Assembly (NCBI RefSeq): GCF_024763615.1
Contig: NC_077224.1
Coordinates: forward strand, 43,720,712 to 43,784,711
Reading direction: 5' to 3'
Origin: Phlebotomus papatasi
Taxonomy: Eukaryota > Arthropoda > Insecta > Diptera > Psychodidae
Length of the DNA: 64,000 nucleotides
This document shows, piece after piece, positions 1-11,478 of this stretch. The position numbers were made by a program, and so were the translations under genes. The notes below the pieces were generated by a model. The model was not told where the DNA came from, did not search any database, and saw nothing but the letters and a program-made list of their open reading frames with translations. Every line of letters starts with the position of its first letter. The stretch's first letter is position 1.

Positions 1-795
1 AAATGATGTCACACTGTTTATGCGTTTGTCCCCATGTCTGTTTGATCGTTATCACGCCCAGAGCCCAAACGTTTAGAGATAGAGACTTGGGACTTTCGGG
101 GAACCTCCCCATAAGTCGGTAACGGGACAATTGACATGCCCCTCATTTTTTCCCCACAAAAACATATTTTACCCAGGCTGACTTTTCACCCGTATATTTG
201 ACATAGGACTCGACATAGTTCATATTTGCTGTGCCATTAAGCTGCAATGGTTCAACCAGCAATGGACTATATTCCTGAATGAACCAGACGTATTTCGGGC
301 CTTCTGGATACCGTTTCAACGCTGAAGTATTGCTACCACCCAAAGAAGAGGCGATGATACCGTTGCGTTATTCCTGAGAATGGATTTTCAAGGTCAAAGG
401 TTAGTAAGGCTTTAGAGAGCGTATTTCTCAACCGAACGGTATCATAATTGGGCTCATTGAAAAGTCTTGGAATTCTTGATAAAAATGAATTGATTCCAAT
501 CGGCTATAATCCAGTAATGAACCAGTTCATAACCAATAACTAATTTTTATCCAAAATTCATTTACATTACTCCTCAAATATTTTGGACAATATTTTGAAT
601 GACTTGCAAAACGGTCCAAATAGGTTATGACCCGGTAAAGAATTAGTTATAAAACGATAACTAAATTGTCCGAAAATTAATTCCCGTGTCAATTCCAATA
701 CTCTTAGAACTGGATTGTGGGATCTTCTAAGTGTTTTGTGAATCGGTTCAAATTTGTTAAAAACCAGTAAGCGATGATGCGAAAGTACTTTTGAG
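1..795 (-). repeat. Unclassified dispersed mosaic repeat, copy 1
   Basis: The stretch reads in reverse as the same family found near 5.4, 23.7, 36.1 and 54.2 kb. Shared modules are a block rich in GACGGACAGACGG-type repeats followed by GTGACATCATTT, a block for 'GTCCC...AAGGTCTCAA', and tandem phrases of the type ACCGGTTCAT/AACCGATT with aaaagtactTTT-like spacers. No long reading frame and no clear terminal inverted repeats are visible, so the class is unknown. The left end is cut by the window edge. Confidence 0.6.
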
Positions 796-2084
796 TTATA
801 GCAGTCACTTCTTTAAAAAATTATTTAGAAAATAGAATTTCATGATTCATGAAGCATATGAAATATTGAAAATTGAAAATAAAACGGGAAATCCCAGCAA
901 AATTCGCATGAGAAAATTTCCCATACGAAATTTTCCAAGAAACTCTAGAATGAGTGTTCAGAGGATGTTTGGTGCTTAGAATACTTGCACCACAGGACAA
1001 GTTCAAAAGAGAAATCTTACAACTTCCTGGAGGCTACGAATTTGACCCGAAATAGACTCCCTTATCCATTTCAGCCCATACCTTCAGTCCAGGAATATTC
1101 TATTCGTTTCAACAGTATTTAACCACTAATCCGACTAATAGAAGTGCCTGGGTTTTCCTTCTCGTGCCGCAATGGTGAAAACCGCACACATACAGGCTCC
1201 CGGAATGCCTTTGGCCGAATGGATGTCCGACATAAATTCTGCCAGATTGAATATCTGCACATAAGGGCGCGCATATGTGCACTGTGGAGCGGAAAAGCTC
1301 CATCATGGGGATGACAGGAACTCCACGGATGAATGGGAGGCACGAGAGATGATGGAATCTCACATTCCCACGAATGGGTTAATGTGGTTGAAGCTTCCAG
1401 AGTTATCCCATGCCCCCAGTGCCTTTGCATACGGCTGCATCTGGGTGGAAAATTTCTCTTGATATCGTTTAAAGAGCTGCAAAGGGATATCAACGTAAAT
1501 TATCCATCTATTTCGCCCAGTGGATGCATCAAAAGAAAATCTCCATCAGTTAGAGTCAAATATGTCATTTGTTTCAATGAATACTCCCCTTAAGTGCAGA
1601 GTGACAAAATGTGGCATTTTGGTAACCACAATCAGAGAAGAATAATTAACTATCAGTGCATTGGAATTCCTCAACTTTGCCCGTTGTGCCATTTAGTAAG
1701 TCAAGTAAAAGAATTTACGTTAGAATAGTCTGAAATTATTAAGTCACGTACTTAAATAAAATTAATCTAGAAGTTATTATGGTCCAATCTATCTCAATTC
1801 AGACGGGGGTATCCTTCATGAACTTAGATGTTTTTGAATTTTACATATGTTACACACAAATTACATCCACATATTTTTTCTTTTCAAAGATGACATATAG
1901 CGCTTCATTTCTTACTTGCGATTTTTGGCGATAATTTTAAAGTACATTGTCTCGGGAATGGGTTGAGATTTCTTCTTACTTTTTCCCTTTTTCAACCTAA
2001 AAGAGAGAGCAGTTATCTAACCGTCTTCTTTTCAACTTGTCACCCACCGTCCTGGTGCTTAAACGGTAAGTGATACAACTTCTA
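796..2084. other. Unique non-repeat island, no gene recognised
   Basis: About 1020-1480 is less AT-rich than its surroundings and matches none of the repeats seen elsewhere here. Overlapping frames of up to 124 codons exist on both strands, but their translations are rich in H, S, C and W and lack any motif, so I do not call them genes. It could be intronic or intergenic DNA with regulatory content. Confidence 0.4.
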
Positions 2085-2350
2085 GTCTTCGATGACCCCC
2101 AATAAAGAAAAACAATATCTCCAGACGTTCTTTTCTTTAACCCCAGACCCTCTCCATTCCCTCCAAAACCATGTTTTTTCGGTGTTTTTCAAAATCGGCC
2201 CTAGATTTTTCAATAATTTTCAGATATGTTTTAAAGGTAGTCCAGGCGAACATTTTGTCCAAACATACCAATGACCGGAAAAAGTGCTATCTTGAATTTT
2301 CTAAAGTTAAATTTTAACGGTCTTGAAATCAGTTGAATCGGTTAAATGAC
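2085..2350 (-). repeat. Dispersed mosaic repeat, partial copy
   Basis: In reverse it matches 40130-40380 (shared phrases: AAAACATATC.GAAAAT, AAAAAACATGGTTT, GGAGATATT, and CCAGGACGG..GTGACAAG) and shares the AAAACATATC module with the copy at 23.7 kb. It is non-coding. Confidence 0.55.
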
Positions 2351-2481
2351 CGATAAAGACATATCTTTCACGTGTTTACATTTTTTGTTTCTCAGTATGT
2401 AAATATGTTTGTAACTTATGCCAGAACATTCTAAATGGTTATTTCATTACCAATTTTTAATTTTGAAATGCTATTGTGATT

Positions 2482-2722
2482 TAAGGTAAAGTACCCTGTA
2501 GTCGGCCGGTTCCTCAACTCGGCCAGTTGAATTATTTAACAAATTTTTTAACGTTTTATAGTCAATTTCTATGAAATTTTCACTGATTTACGTTATATAT
2601 AATATAATACCCCTTATAATGTTAAATCGGTAAGACCATATTATAACAAATCTAAGTAAATTGAATAAATAGTCGCACTGGCCGAGTTGAGAAACCGGCC
2701 GACTACAGGGTACTTTACCTTA
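2482..2722. mobile_element. 241-bp TIR element (MITE), TAAGGTAAAG ends
   Basis: The two ends are near-perfect inverted repeats of about 45 bp that start TAAGGTAAAGTACCCTGTAG and continue through GGCCGGTT and CTCAACTCGGCCAGT. Only one base appears to differ in the quoted part. The centre is AT-rich and non-coding. This is a typical non-autonomous DNA transposon. Confidence 0.85.
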
Positions 2723-3124
2723 TGACGCAATTTGATTTCTAATAGATCAGTAAGCACCAAAAGATCATGCATAAAACTAAATCACGGAGAGCTCTGCTCT
2801 ATCTCGTGAGTTCGAGCATTCCGCAAAGCTGCGATGATTTGTTTTGAAAGATAATTTTGTTCTATAAATATTTAAAACTATATTTTCGATTTTCGATTAT
2901 GTTCAAAATTTTTTTGTAACAGTCTTCTGAAGAAAATCATTTTACTCTAAAACTATTTCTCAAATATTTTGATTCGTTTTACTGTTGATCAGTAGCATTG
3001 AGTGTTATATTTTGTGTAAAGGAGATCTTCCACTAACTTAAAAAAAAAATTAGAATTTTACAACATTTTTAAAATTTAATAATCCCTGTTAAACTCAAAA
3101 TCAAACATTTAACTTTTTAGGGTA
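2723..3124. other. AT-rich spacer, nothing recognised
   Basis: The stretch is AT-rich with runs of A and T. I see no reading frame, RNA or repeat that I can support. Confidence 0.4.
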
Positions 3125-3371
3125 CACTGAGAGAAATCCTAAAAAGTTAAAATAACATTCCGGAAATATTTATTTTACCCTGCAGTATTGATCCGAAATT
3201 GGTGTAAATATTAGCCTTTTTAGGTTTATTAGGGGTTAAAGTTACCCTTTTTCATGTTAATTTTGCCCTTAAAAAGGTGTAAAATTAACATTAAAAAATG
3301 TTGATATATTTTTACAACTAAAAAGTGTTTGAGGAAGAAATGTTAATCACACCCCCGTTTTTCTCTCAGTG
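3125..3371 (+). mobile_element. CACTGAG-family MITE, copy 1
   Basis: It starts CACTGAGAGAAAT and ends TTTCTCTCAGTG. Inside are AACATTCCGGAAAT, ACCCTGCAGTATTGATCC, a GGTGTAAATATTA block and GTTAATTTT blocks shared with three further copies (13859, 27120, 33672). The left flank is TA, as expected for a Tc1/mariner-like target duplication; the right flank is CA. It is non-coding. Confidence 0.9.
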
Positions 3372-3634
3372 CATTTACTCCATAATACTTATAAACAGTC
3401 AAAAACTCAAAATTTTTAAACTGTTTGATTTAATTAAATGTTTCTCTTGATACTATCCTCAACTTGAGGTGTTTACTGGATGAACTATAAATTAGTAGAA
3501 CACGTTCAACGTTAATACCAGTTGATTTTGGCTTTCGGGATTTTGACCTGAACCCTTTTTGAGTACATAGCCTTTATATTACCGATTTAGATTGGCTTAC
3601 AAGACAATAGAATACAATTTCATAAAAAAGAAAC

Positions 3635-3860
3635 CAGAGGAAGGCCTGCGGGATTCGTACATATTATGACTTCGAACACTTCATATTTGTTCCATGTTCC
3701 TTTAATGAATTGGATCTAAGGTTTTTGGAAAATGTGTGACTTAAGACTAAATATTACACCATATTGTTATAGATAGGTTAGACTCATTAAAGGAATATGG
3801 GAAAAATACGAATTGTTCGAAGTCAGAATGTGTGCGAATTCTGAAAGATTTCACCTTCAC
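3635..3860. mobile_element. TIR element related to the 33.6-kb outer element
   Basis: Inverted arms pair around GACTTCGAACACTTC / GAATTGTTCGAAGTC and ATGTTCCTTTAATGA / TCATTAAAGGAATAT. The same arm sequence occurs at 33602-34082 and as a half copy near 5620-5690. It is non-coding. Confidence 0.7.
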
Positions 3861-5394
3861 CAGATATTACGTAGGATTTCAGGACTAGATTTTCTGTGTA
3901 ATTTTTCTAAGAAGATCATTTGGCAGTAAATACAGTGCAATTGATTTAATAAATTGATCAGAAAATTGAAAAAAAAATCTCATAAATATTACTTCCTGAA
4001 TTTATCTTAACAATCCCAATATGACGATTGCAACAAAGTCTTCAAATTGCTAGTCTGAAAATGAGTGAAAACTCATGCTCTAAGTAAAGTCAAGTGGGAT
4101 ACATTGGAATAGTTGTCAATAGTCATTCCTGCTGTTTTGGATAGGAATAGCCGGAATAGCTAAATGCAAAACTTTCAGTGGAATGCAAGAGGCTTGTCGA
4201 TGCATCTGCCAAAGTCCCATGTGCAAAATGAACACATCGCATATTTGATACAGCTCAGCAAAAAGTCCCTGTGACTGCCCATTTTGGATGGATGCTTATA
4301 TTCCATCCCCTTGATGGATAATATGGGAGACATCCTTGCCAGTTTTGTGAACATGTCTCTGACTCTCTCTCTATGGATTATTCATGAAGGCGAGTGACGA
4401 AAATGTCATGCGATGCTAATGCCCCAGCATGTCCATTTGCTGTGTGGTCAAATTTTATCTCCCCATGTATCGTAAGGAAGAGTACTATCCACCGAGATGA
4501 GGGAATCTCGATCCAGCTTCTAGGACATTGTCCCAAGCTTTTTGGTTGCATCTGCAACCCAAATAAAATGTGATGTGTGTGGCTTCAGTGTCCTCAAGAG
4601 GATCACACAATGATGGTTTAGATTTTGTCGTTCTAGGTATCTCATGTGGTTTTCCACCCCCGCATTTTCCAACCCATATGCTTTTCCTGTGGTAGTGTCA
4701 ACGGGGGATGTTTCACTTGTATTCCAGTGGTTCCATTCTCGATGGAGAGGAAATCATGTTTGCCAACCACCCCCAAAACTTTACCCCTTTCGCCCCACCA
4801 ATGCCCCTGAAAAACTTCCCGCACGCCCACACCCTCATCCACACATACTTGTGAAAAGCTCCCCAAAAACTTTCTAATTACATTTGGTGTATATGCTTGA
4901 GTATTCCGGCTTGAGCGTCAAACTTTGGTGATTCCAACTCCCTTAGTAAGTGACGAAAAGTGGAGGGCATGATGTTATGAACACCATCATCAAGGGCTTT
5001 TTGTCCAATTTGCTTATGGGTGTTATTGTGTGAAATGCAATAAAATGTTGGTGTCTGCTGGAGCGCCAACCACACCAAACTATTCGACGCAATTATTAAT
5101 AATACAAATGATAAGTCAGACATGAGAATTTAATAGCTATTGCAAGACAATCCCTCCGTGTCTCACCTCACTACCCCGCTGCATTAAATGAAGTCAATAA
5201 ATATTTAATAAAAGCTCGTAAATTAAATGCTATGCACTCTTCATCATACATTGATCACTTTTGACGTAGCTTGAGTTCGCAATTGTTGTACTAGAAAATA
5301 TTGGGAAAACAATTTTCTATTTGGTCCTTAATAGTTGCGCATGTGAAAATTGGCCTTTCAACATGTTTTTGAAATCTGAAAAATTAATGAAAGA
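3861..5394. other. Unique island; one weak small ORF
   Basis: This is non-repetitive DNA, less AT-rich between about 4070 and 5200. On the minus strand 4878-5123 is an 81-codon ATG frame whose first 20 residues (MSDLSFVLLIIASNSLVWLA) are hydrophobic like a signal peptide. The rest has no motif, and I see no clear promoter or poly(A) context. I record it as a possibility only. Confidence 0.3.
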
Positions 5395-5570
5395 TTTAAA
5401 TAGCTTAAATATATTAGGGAGGTTAGGGAGTAAAATGGGAGACACCTTAGGCCGAAGGGGGTCCCCGAAGGTCCCAAGACTCTATCTTCAACCGTTTAGC
5501 CTCTAAACATAGTAACAGCCAGACAGACGAACGGACAAACAACCTGACATCATTTCTATATAAAGATATT
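5395..5570 (+). repeat. Dispersed mosaic repeat, partial copy
   Basis: It contains the GGTCCCCGAAGGTCCCAAGA, ACCGTTTAGCCTCTA and CAGACAGACGAACGGACAAA modules shared with the copies at 1-795, 23.7 and 36.1 kb. It is truncated and non-coding. Confidence 0.65.
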
Positions 5571-5599
5571 ATTGTATGACCTAACACTAGCTAATAAAA

Positions 5600-5690
5600 A
5601 ATATTGCCACTAGATCAGATTCATTTAAGGAATATGGGAAAAATATGAAGTGTTTGAAGCCCGAATATTTGAGAAGCCCATATGATTTCT
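5600..5690. mobile_element. Half copy of the 3.6/33.6-kb TIR family
   Basis: The phrase GGAATATGGGAAAAATATGA followed by GTTTGAAG matches the right arm of the element at 33602-34082. The matching left arm is not present, so this is a remnant. Confidence 0.5.
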
Positions 5691-5911
5691 CTTATAGTTT
5701 TCTTAATTTTCATTTATTTAAATATTATTAATTTACTAATGACAGCTGTGTTACTACTTCACAATTTTAAGTAGAAATTTGACGGACTTCAGAGAAAGAT
5801 TGTCAGATGATCTCTGAGGTTTTGACAGTTGTTAATTAAAACTTGACAGGTTATTGACAGTTGGTAACTGTGACATATTTATTGCTTCTTGACGGTACTT
5901 AGTTTAATATG

Positions 5912-7264
5912 TAGGGGAGACCGGGGAGGTTTGAGACACTTTTTCATGTTTTGACTTTCAGACAGTATTCCAAGAAACCACTATAATGTATTACAATTTT
6001 ATGCGGTCTATAGGATACTTATGGGTATTGACTTTATAAAAAGTACTCTATAGAACTTAGAAAACAAATGAATTTTCTTGGACAAAATAAAACATTTAGC
6101 TTGACGCTTTGTCTCAAACCTCCTCGATTTGGGGCAATATGGGACGCATACGGGGATGTTTGGGACGCAAAAGGGGATATTTGGGACGCATTTTTTCTAG
6201 AAAAATAAGTAAAATGCTAGATTAAAAATATTTCTAACAGAAATAATAATGTTTAATCTTTTATTTCATACTTAGAAATTAATATAAATCTTATTTGATG
6301 CACTCAGAGCAAAAAAAAACTCTAAGTCATATGCATTTCCCTATTAAAATAGCGTTTTTTTTATGCTCTGAGCTCCTCATTTGTACAATAAAGTCATTTT
6401 TTGTCAATCTCTTATTTAATGTATTTTCCTCTTTCTTACTATCCTAGCTTTCTTTGCTTTTTTATTCTAAATATTGGAATCATCATCATCAAATTCCTCA
6501 GGCGAGTAGATTCTTTTGACGCTTATAGTTTTGAACTCATTGACGGATTCCTGTTTGATTTTACGACAACTGCGTAGTAACTATTTTTCCTTGTTTATCT
6601 AGATGAGCTTTTGCCTTGCCTTTTCGGAGAAACTTGTGAGAATTGTAGAAGATACTACTCGAGAAATTTTCGAGTAAATGGTTTTTAACGAGATTGTCCA
6701 AAGGTAGAATATCCTCAGGAGAAGAACTTATTGATTCTCAAGACATTGATGGTTTAATTGTCTCTGTAGGCAACTGCTGAACTGCTAAAGTTTGCACAAG
6801 AGGGAGATTTTCAGTAGAATTTGGGAATTGCTCTCCATTTTGACAGTAACGATTTGCGCGCCACTTACTATCTTGTCAAAAATCAACGTCCCATTCATCC
6901 CCTTTCAAGTGTCCTAAACATCCCCCCGCGGGTAGTTTTGGTATTTAAAACCTTTAAGTAAAAAACAAGAGTGTTTCAGATTACACTGCTAGCTAATGAG
7001 ATAAAAAAGTTTTGATTATCTATAGCTGATATAAAATACAAAGAGGAAAACTGAGACGTCAAAATACACAATTTTTATCAATTTTTAAAAAAAATGTTCA
7101 TAGAATCTAAGCAATAAAACTGAAGATATCCATTCTTTTAGTCAAGATTCATCTTATTGTTGCCTACGACTGAGTAGTGGTTAAATCCCATTTATTTCAA
7201 TAATTAATGAAAAAATCGCCTCATCCCATACTACCCCTGTCCCAAACATCCCCGGTCTCCCGTA
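5912..7264. mobile_element. 1.35-kb TIR element, TAGGGGAGACCGGGG ends
   Basis: The left end TAGGGGAGACCGGGGAGGTT is mirrored by the right end (reverse strand TACGGGAGACCGGGGATGTT). Subterminal direct repeats of the type GGGGATRTTTGGGACGCA occur near 6130-6190. TA flanks fit a TA target. No transposase-like frame is visible. A second small hairpin element is nested at 6302-6381. Confidence 0.8.
6302..6381. mobile_element. Short hairpin element (CTCAGAGC family), empty-site copy
   Basis: ACTCAGAGCAAAAAAAA pairs with TTTTTTTTATGCTCTGAG. The same sequence occurs at about 62490-62840, where another element sits inside the CATTTCCC site. Here CATTTCCC is single and uninterrupted (about 6334-6341), so this copy shows the pre-insertion state. 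Confidence 0.7.
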
Positions 7265-9295
7265 CATACCAAAAAATTGTCAGTTCTCGACAGTTCTTCG
7301 AAACTCTAAATTGTTTCTTTAAAAGTCCTAGGTTAATTATTGGATTTATCTTCGTAAATCACTATGCTAGATTTTTTGTACTACGACAATTATTGTTGCA
7401 GATGGTGTTCCCATTCTCGATTCATAGTGAGATTTACCTCTTTGCGGGCTGTTATTTGGCATCTAAGATGCTGTTGTTATTCACATCTCTGGCTCTCCTG
7501 CACTTTGAGATGGTGCTAGACTTCGCGTGAGCAGAACCTGAGCCCCAATTAACAATTTATCAGACACCCCGAGGGGCCCGGCATCATTTGCGATTCATAT
7601 TGCAAGTATAACATTGATCGAGAGTCCGGCAAGTGGCCAGAACATTGCTCAAATACATCTTGGCTACATCCTGTGTTTTTTGTGCATTAAACATCTGTAA
7701 AGACTGTATATTCGCACTCCCATCGGAATCCCCGCTTCGCTCCTTTTTTCTTCTCATCCAGCCGGAATCATCAGTCAAAAGCCAGTGGCAGAGATATGGT
7801 GTATCCCTGGAGATTAGGAAAAGAATAATAGAATCCTCTGTGATATTTCACGAGTCATTGCATTGAGAGATTTACTTCCTCATCGTCTGTCATTCAGAAT
7901 TCTGAGTGTTACCAGGAAGTGACAGAAGAAAATCTTGCGTGTGTGGTGAACTGATAAAAATTTCAATCTTCCCTCACTTTGCCAATGAAGTCGTAAAAAA
8001 AAGTATCTGACGACTTTTCATGATCTCTGATAATTCCACTTCTGCTCTTACACATTCAAATAAATCTTCCAAGTGGGGAAGTGTGAGAAAAATCAACATC
8101 TTCCCACGGAGATATCACATCACTTCCTCAGACATCTTCTGCCTTTTCCCCAAGAAAAAGAGAATTGAGCAAAATTTCAAATTTTCCCAATGAAATCACC
8201 AAATGTTAAAAATTTTAAGCGATTCTCCTTTGATGGCTATGGCAAGTGACTTTTATTTGCATTTCTTCGGAGCTTATGGTTGGAAAATGTGAGTGTGTGG
8301 GAACTTTTCGTAAAATCCATTTAATTTAACATAAAAGTACTGAAGAAAATTCTGGGAAAATTCAGTAGAATTTGTTGAACAAACTTTCCTTTAAAATAAT
8401 ATTTCACCAATTTACCTCCTGCCTCAGAAGCGTTGAAAAAGCAAAAGCTCACACCGGAAGAGCTTTTGGCAAAACTACGGCTCTTACTAATTGCTATGTA
8501 CACGACAGAATAGCGTGGATTTTTCCTATAGAAACTTCCTTACCCGCCTTTGGCGCACAGGTCAAAGGAGTTCAACAATGGCATCATGGGAATAAAGGTC
8601 TAATTTGCATGGTCCCAACTCGTAATTACATCCTTCCACCGTTCTTCAGGCCGCTATCATTCTGCCGCGATGTTCATTTCGCAAGATTTCCACTATTTTG
8701 GTCTCTCTGTTCTTTTCTACTTCCTCTGCAATCATCAACTTCCAGCCAAGGGGTTAAGGCGTTGTGGACTTTCAAAAGAAACTCAAACAGTTAAAGGTTA
8801 ATCAAATGAAAAAGTCTGCAATAGTCTATTCAAACGAGAAATATTTGTTTTTAAAGTTCTGAAAAAGTTATCAATTTTGTATAGAAAAATAGGGTCTAAG
8901 ATTTTTATTGTAAAGATTTATTGAATTTTAGCAAACTTAACTTAAAAAGCTTAAGGATTAAAATTTTATAACGTTTGAAAAAACATCTCTCGGGAGAAAA
9001 TAAAGTTTTCAAGTAAAGAAAACCGTTTCTAGTATTAGTGAATTCGAGGTACTTTGGTACTAAAATGTGTTTTTTCCAACTTGAGGTAATTTAGTGACCA
9101 AAATCCTTTCAAAAAAAATTACTTTACTCAATTTTACTGCAAAAAAAATGCCATTTTTTAACCCTAGGATAGAGTGGAAGTATTTAACGCATGCAATACT
9201 TTCAAAAATAAATATTTTTTAGATGAAAAATAATTATTTAACGAGTATATTGTATATTCTCGGATAGTCAGTACTCAAGAGAAACTAATGGAACA
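7265..9295. other. Unique island, no gene recognised
   Basis: Non-repetitive DNA, less AT-rich between about 7490 and 8790. Frames of 64-140 codons exist on both strands (for example 8372-8794 plus and 7584-7778 minus) but overlap one another and show no recognisable domain. From 8800 onward the DNA is AT-rich and featureless. Confidence 0.4.
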
Positions 9296-11478
9296 TAGGG
9301 TAAACTTTGGAAAGTGGGACACTTAAGAAAAATTTCAATTTCAAATGCACATTTGAACCCAATAAATATTTATTTTTTCCACTTTCTGTGAATCATGAGA
9401 TACTTTGTGAAATATTCTGACAGAATCTTAACAGTTTTTATTAGAAATATCAACCAAATTATTGGAATATTCAATCAAATTAGAAAATAATACATTTTGA
9501 AAAGATGGACAAAATTTTGGAAAGTGGGACAAAAGTTTTTGGAAATATGAACATAGTGATAATAATAACAAAATATTATATGAAATATGTAGAAAATCAA
9601 TTGTTAAGGTTTTTCTGCGTAATACTTGCACATTAGGCAGCTATCCTCTTTTCTCCTTTTTTTCCGAGTGACATTTGAGGAATCCTAATTCCAGAGAACT
9701 TCCTGGACATTCCACCAAAATGAGGTTCTACAAATTTTGCATAGATGCTCCGCACTGTCCAGCAATTGCATCTTGATAAGAGGATACAACATTTAGCCCA
9801 TTTCAACACCCAATCCGCTCAGGTCATTTTCCATTTGCTTTAGGAGTACTGCAGAGGCTTCCCTTTGCCATTCTCTAGGTTCTCCAAGTGTTTTTCCTGA
9901 CTGCTCTGTCAGAAAAAGTGGTATTCGTTATCTGAAATGTTTTGGTAGCCTTTCTCCAGGAGATTTCCTCCTTAACAGTTGCTACTGTTTTTGCAACCAC
10001 TTCTCTGGATAATTAAGGATTCTTTTCTTCCTCGTTGATGAGATTTCACTGTACAAAACCACCAAATTCATTCAGAAAATCAACTTGTACAAAATTTTAT
10101 AAAACTTGTTTTTAATGCAACACTAAATTAAATCACTTTTAACTTTAATATTTCACAAATACTTTTTTCATTTTTTAAATGAATATATAGGGTGGAATAA
10201 CCGGCTATCGCCATGTTTAGGAAAAAATTAAATTCATTTAATCATAACTTTTGAATCCTTGTTACAAGATAAGTCAAATTTGACACAAAGTTACTTAGAT
10301 GTATTGGCTCTAGATACGTGAAAACAATAATCCTAGAACATAACGCTGGACTACTTAAAAAACTGATTTTTATTAAAAATGCAAAAATAACCATTTCGTC
10401 GCCACTTTTTACCACTTTTCGCCAGTTTTGTAAAATTTGTAACCACTTCTCGCCACCCACTTGAAAAGAACCACACTCGGTTATTTTAGGCAATGCTATG
10501 AAAAGAATACATTCACCATTTCTCTTTCCTTGTGATCACTTTATTATTACTCTCTTTAAATGATTTTTCTTCACTTTTATTTGAGAAATCAAATTATGGG
10601 GCTTTTGCAGAAAGTAAACAATGCAGATTTGACAACTGAGAATGTACGAAGTGAAGTTAGCGTCGCCTATTGAAAAGATATGGCGACAGAGGTGGTAAAA
10701 TCAATTCCAGAATATTACCACTTCTCGCCATGCCTCATTTTTATACAAAAATAATATAAAATGAAATATTAATTGACTAAATACAAATTTTATGTATTCC
10801 ACAAGTGCAATTAAATATTCAGTAGACAAATTATTTTCCCAAATAGGTATTTTTGGCCTGATGAAAATTTGACGACACTTAGTACATTTGGTAAGAGATG
10901 TTGGATTCGATGCACTTGCTTAAAATATTCCTCTAAAAAGTGATCAAAATCGTGAATCCAAAACGAATAATTATTATTTTTCGAATCTATGCGTAGAAGC
11001 AGAAACAATACAAAAAAATTGCGACTCATTTATTTCATAAATTGCGAAAAATAGCGATTTCAATGCAAGTGGCGAGAAGTGGGGCACTGGCGAGAACTGG
11101 TGATTCCACCCTATCCTTCGATTTTCATTGCACACTTAATAATTCACAAATTGTACCGAAGAATCAAGTAAAACACTTTGATATTTTTTTTAGCAACTTC
11201 CATAGCAACAGAGAAAATGACAGCTACTGTGTTAAGGTTACGAATATCACGCATGCAATATATTTTTCAGATTCTTCTTGTAAGTCACTCTTTGATTTTA
11301 AAGTATCCCCTTTTGTCTTTTTAACTTCTTATTTGGTCACAAAATTAGGATTAATAAGCGTTTGATCGAAAATTAAAATAATTAATTGATTTATTATCAA
11401 GTTTTGAGGGAGGTGTCCCACATTCCACACCTCTTGATCCCACTTTGCAAACTGTCCCGCTTTCCAAGCTCTACCCTA
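9296..11478. mobile_element. 2.2-kb TIR element with a nested element inside
   Basis: The left end TAGGGTAAACTTTGGAAAGT is mirrored by the right end (reverse strand TAGGGTAGAGCTTGGAAAGC). Subterminal repeats of GGAAAGTGGGACA occur on the left (9308, 9518) and TGTCCCAC-type repeats on the right. No transposase frame is seen. The interval 10188-11113 is a separate nested element. Confidence 0.7.
10188..11113. mobile_element. 926-bp TIR element, TAGGGTGGAAT ends, nested
   Basis: It starts TAGGGTGGAATAACCGG and its reverse-strand right end reads TAGGGTGGAATCACCAG. Subterminal copies of GGCGAGAAGTGG / CCACTTCTCGCC recur. A second, inverted copy begins at 63131. Both copies hold a related frame starting MPK (10242-10493 minus here, about 83 codons), but part of it is made of the GGCGAGAAGTGG repeats, so I do not regard it as a proven gene. 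Confidence 0.8.

Noticed and set aside
1119..1493. 124-codon frame on the minus strand
   Set aside because: The translation is rich in H, S, C and W without any motif, overlaps equally long frames in other phases, and has no promoter, splice or poly(A) context.
8372..8794. 140-codon frame on the plus strand, the longest outside the gene array
   Set aside because: No domain, no signal peptide and no supporting signals; the region is a less AT-rich island where chance frames are longer.
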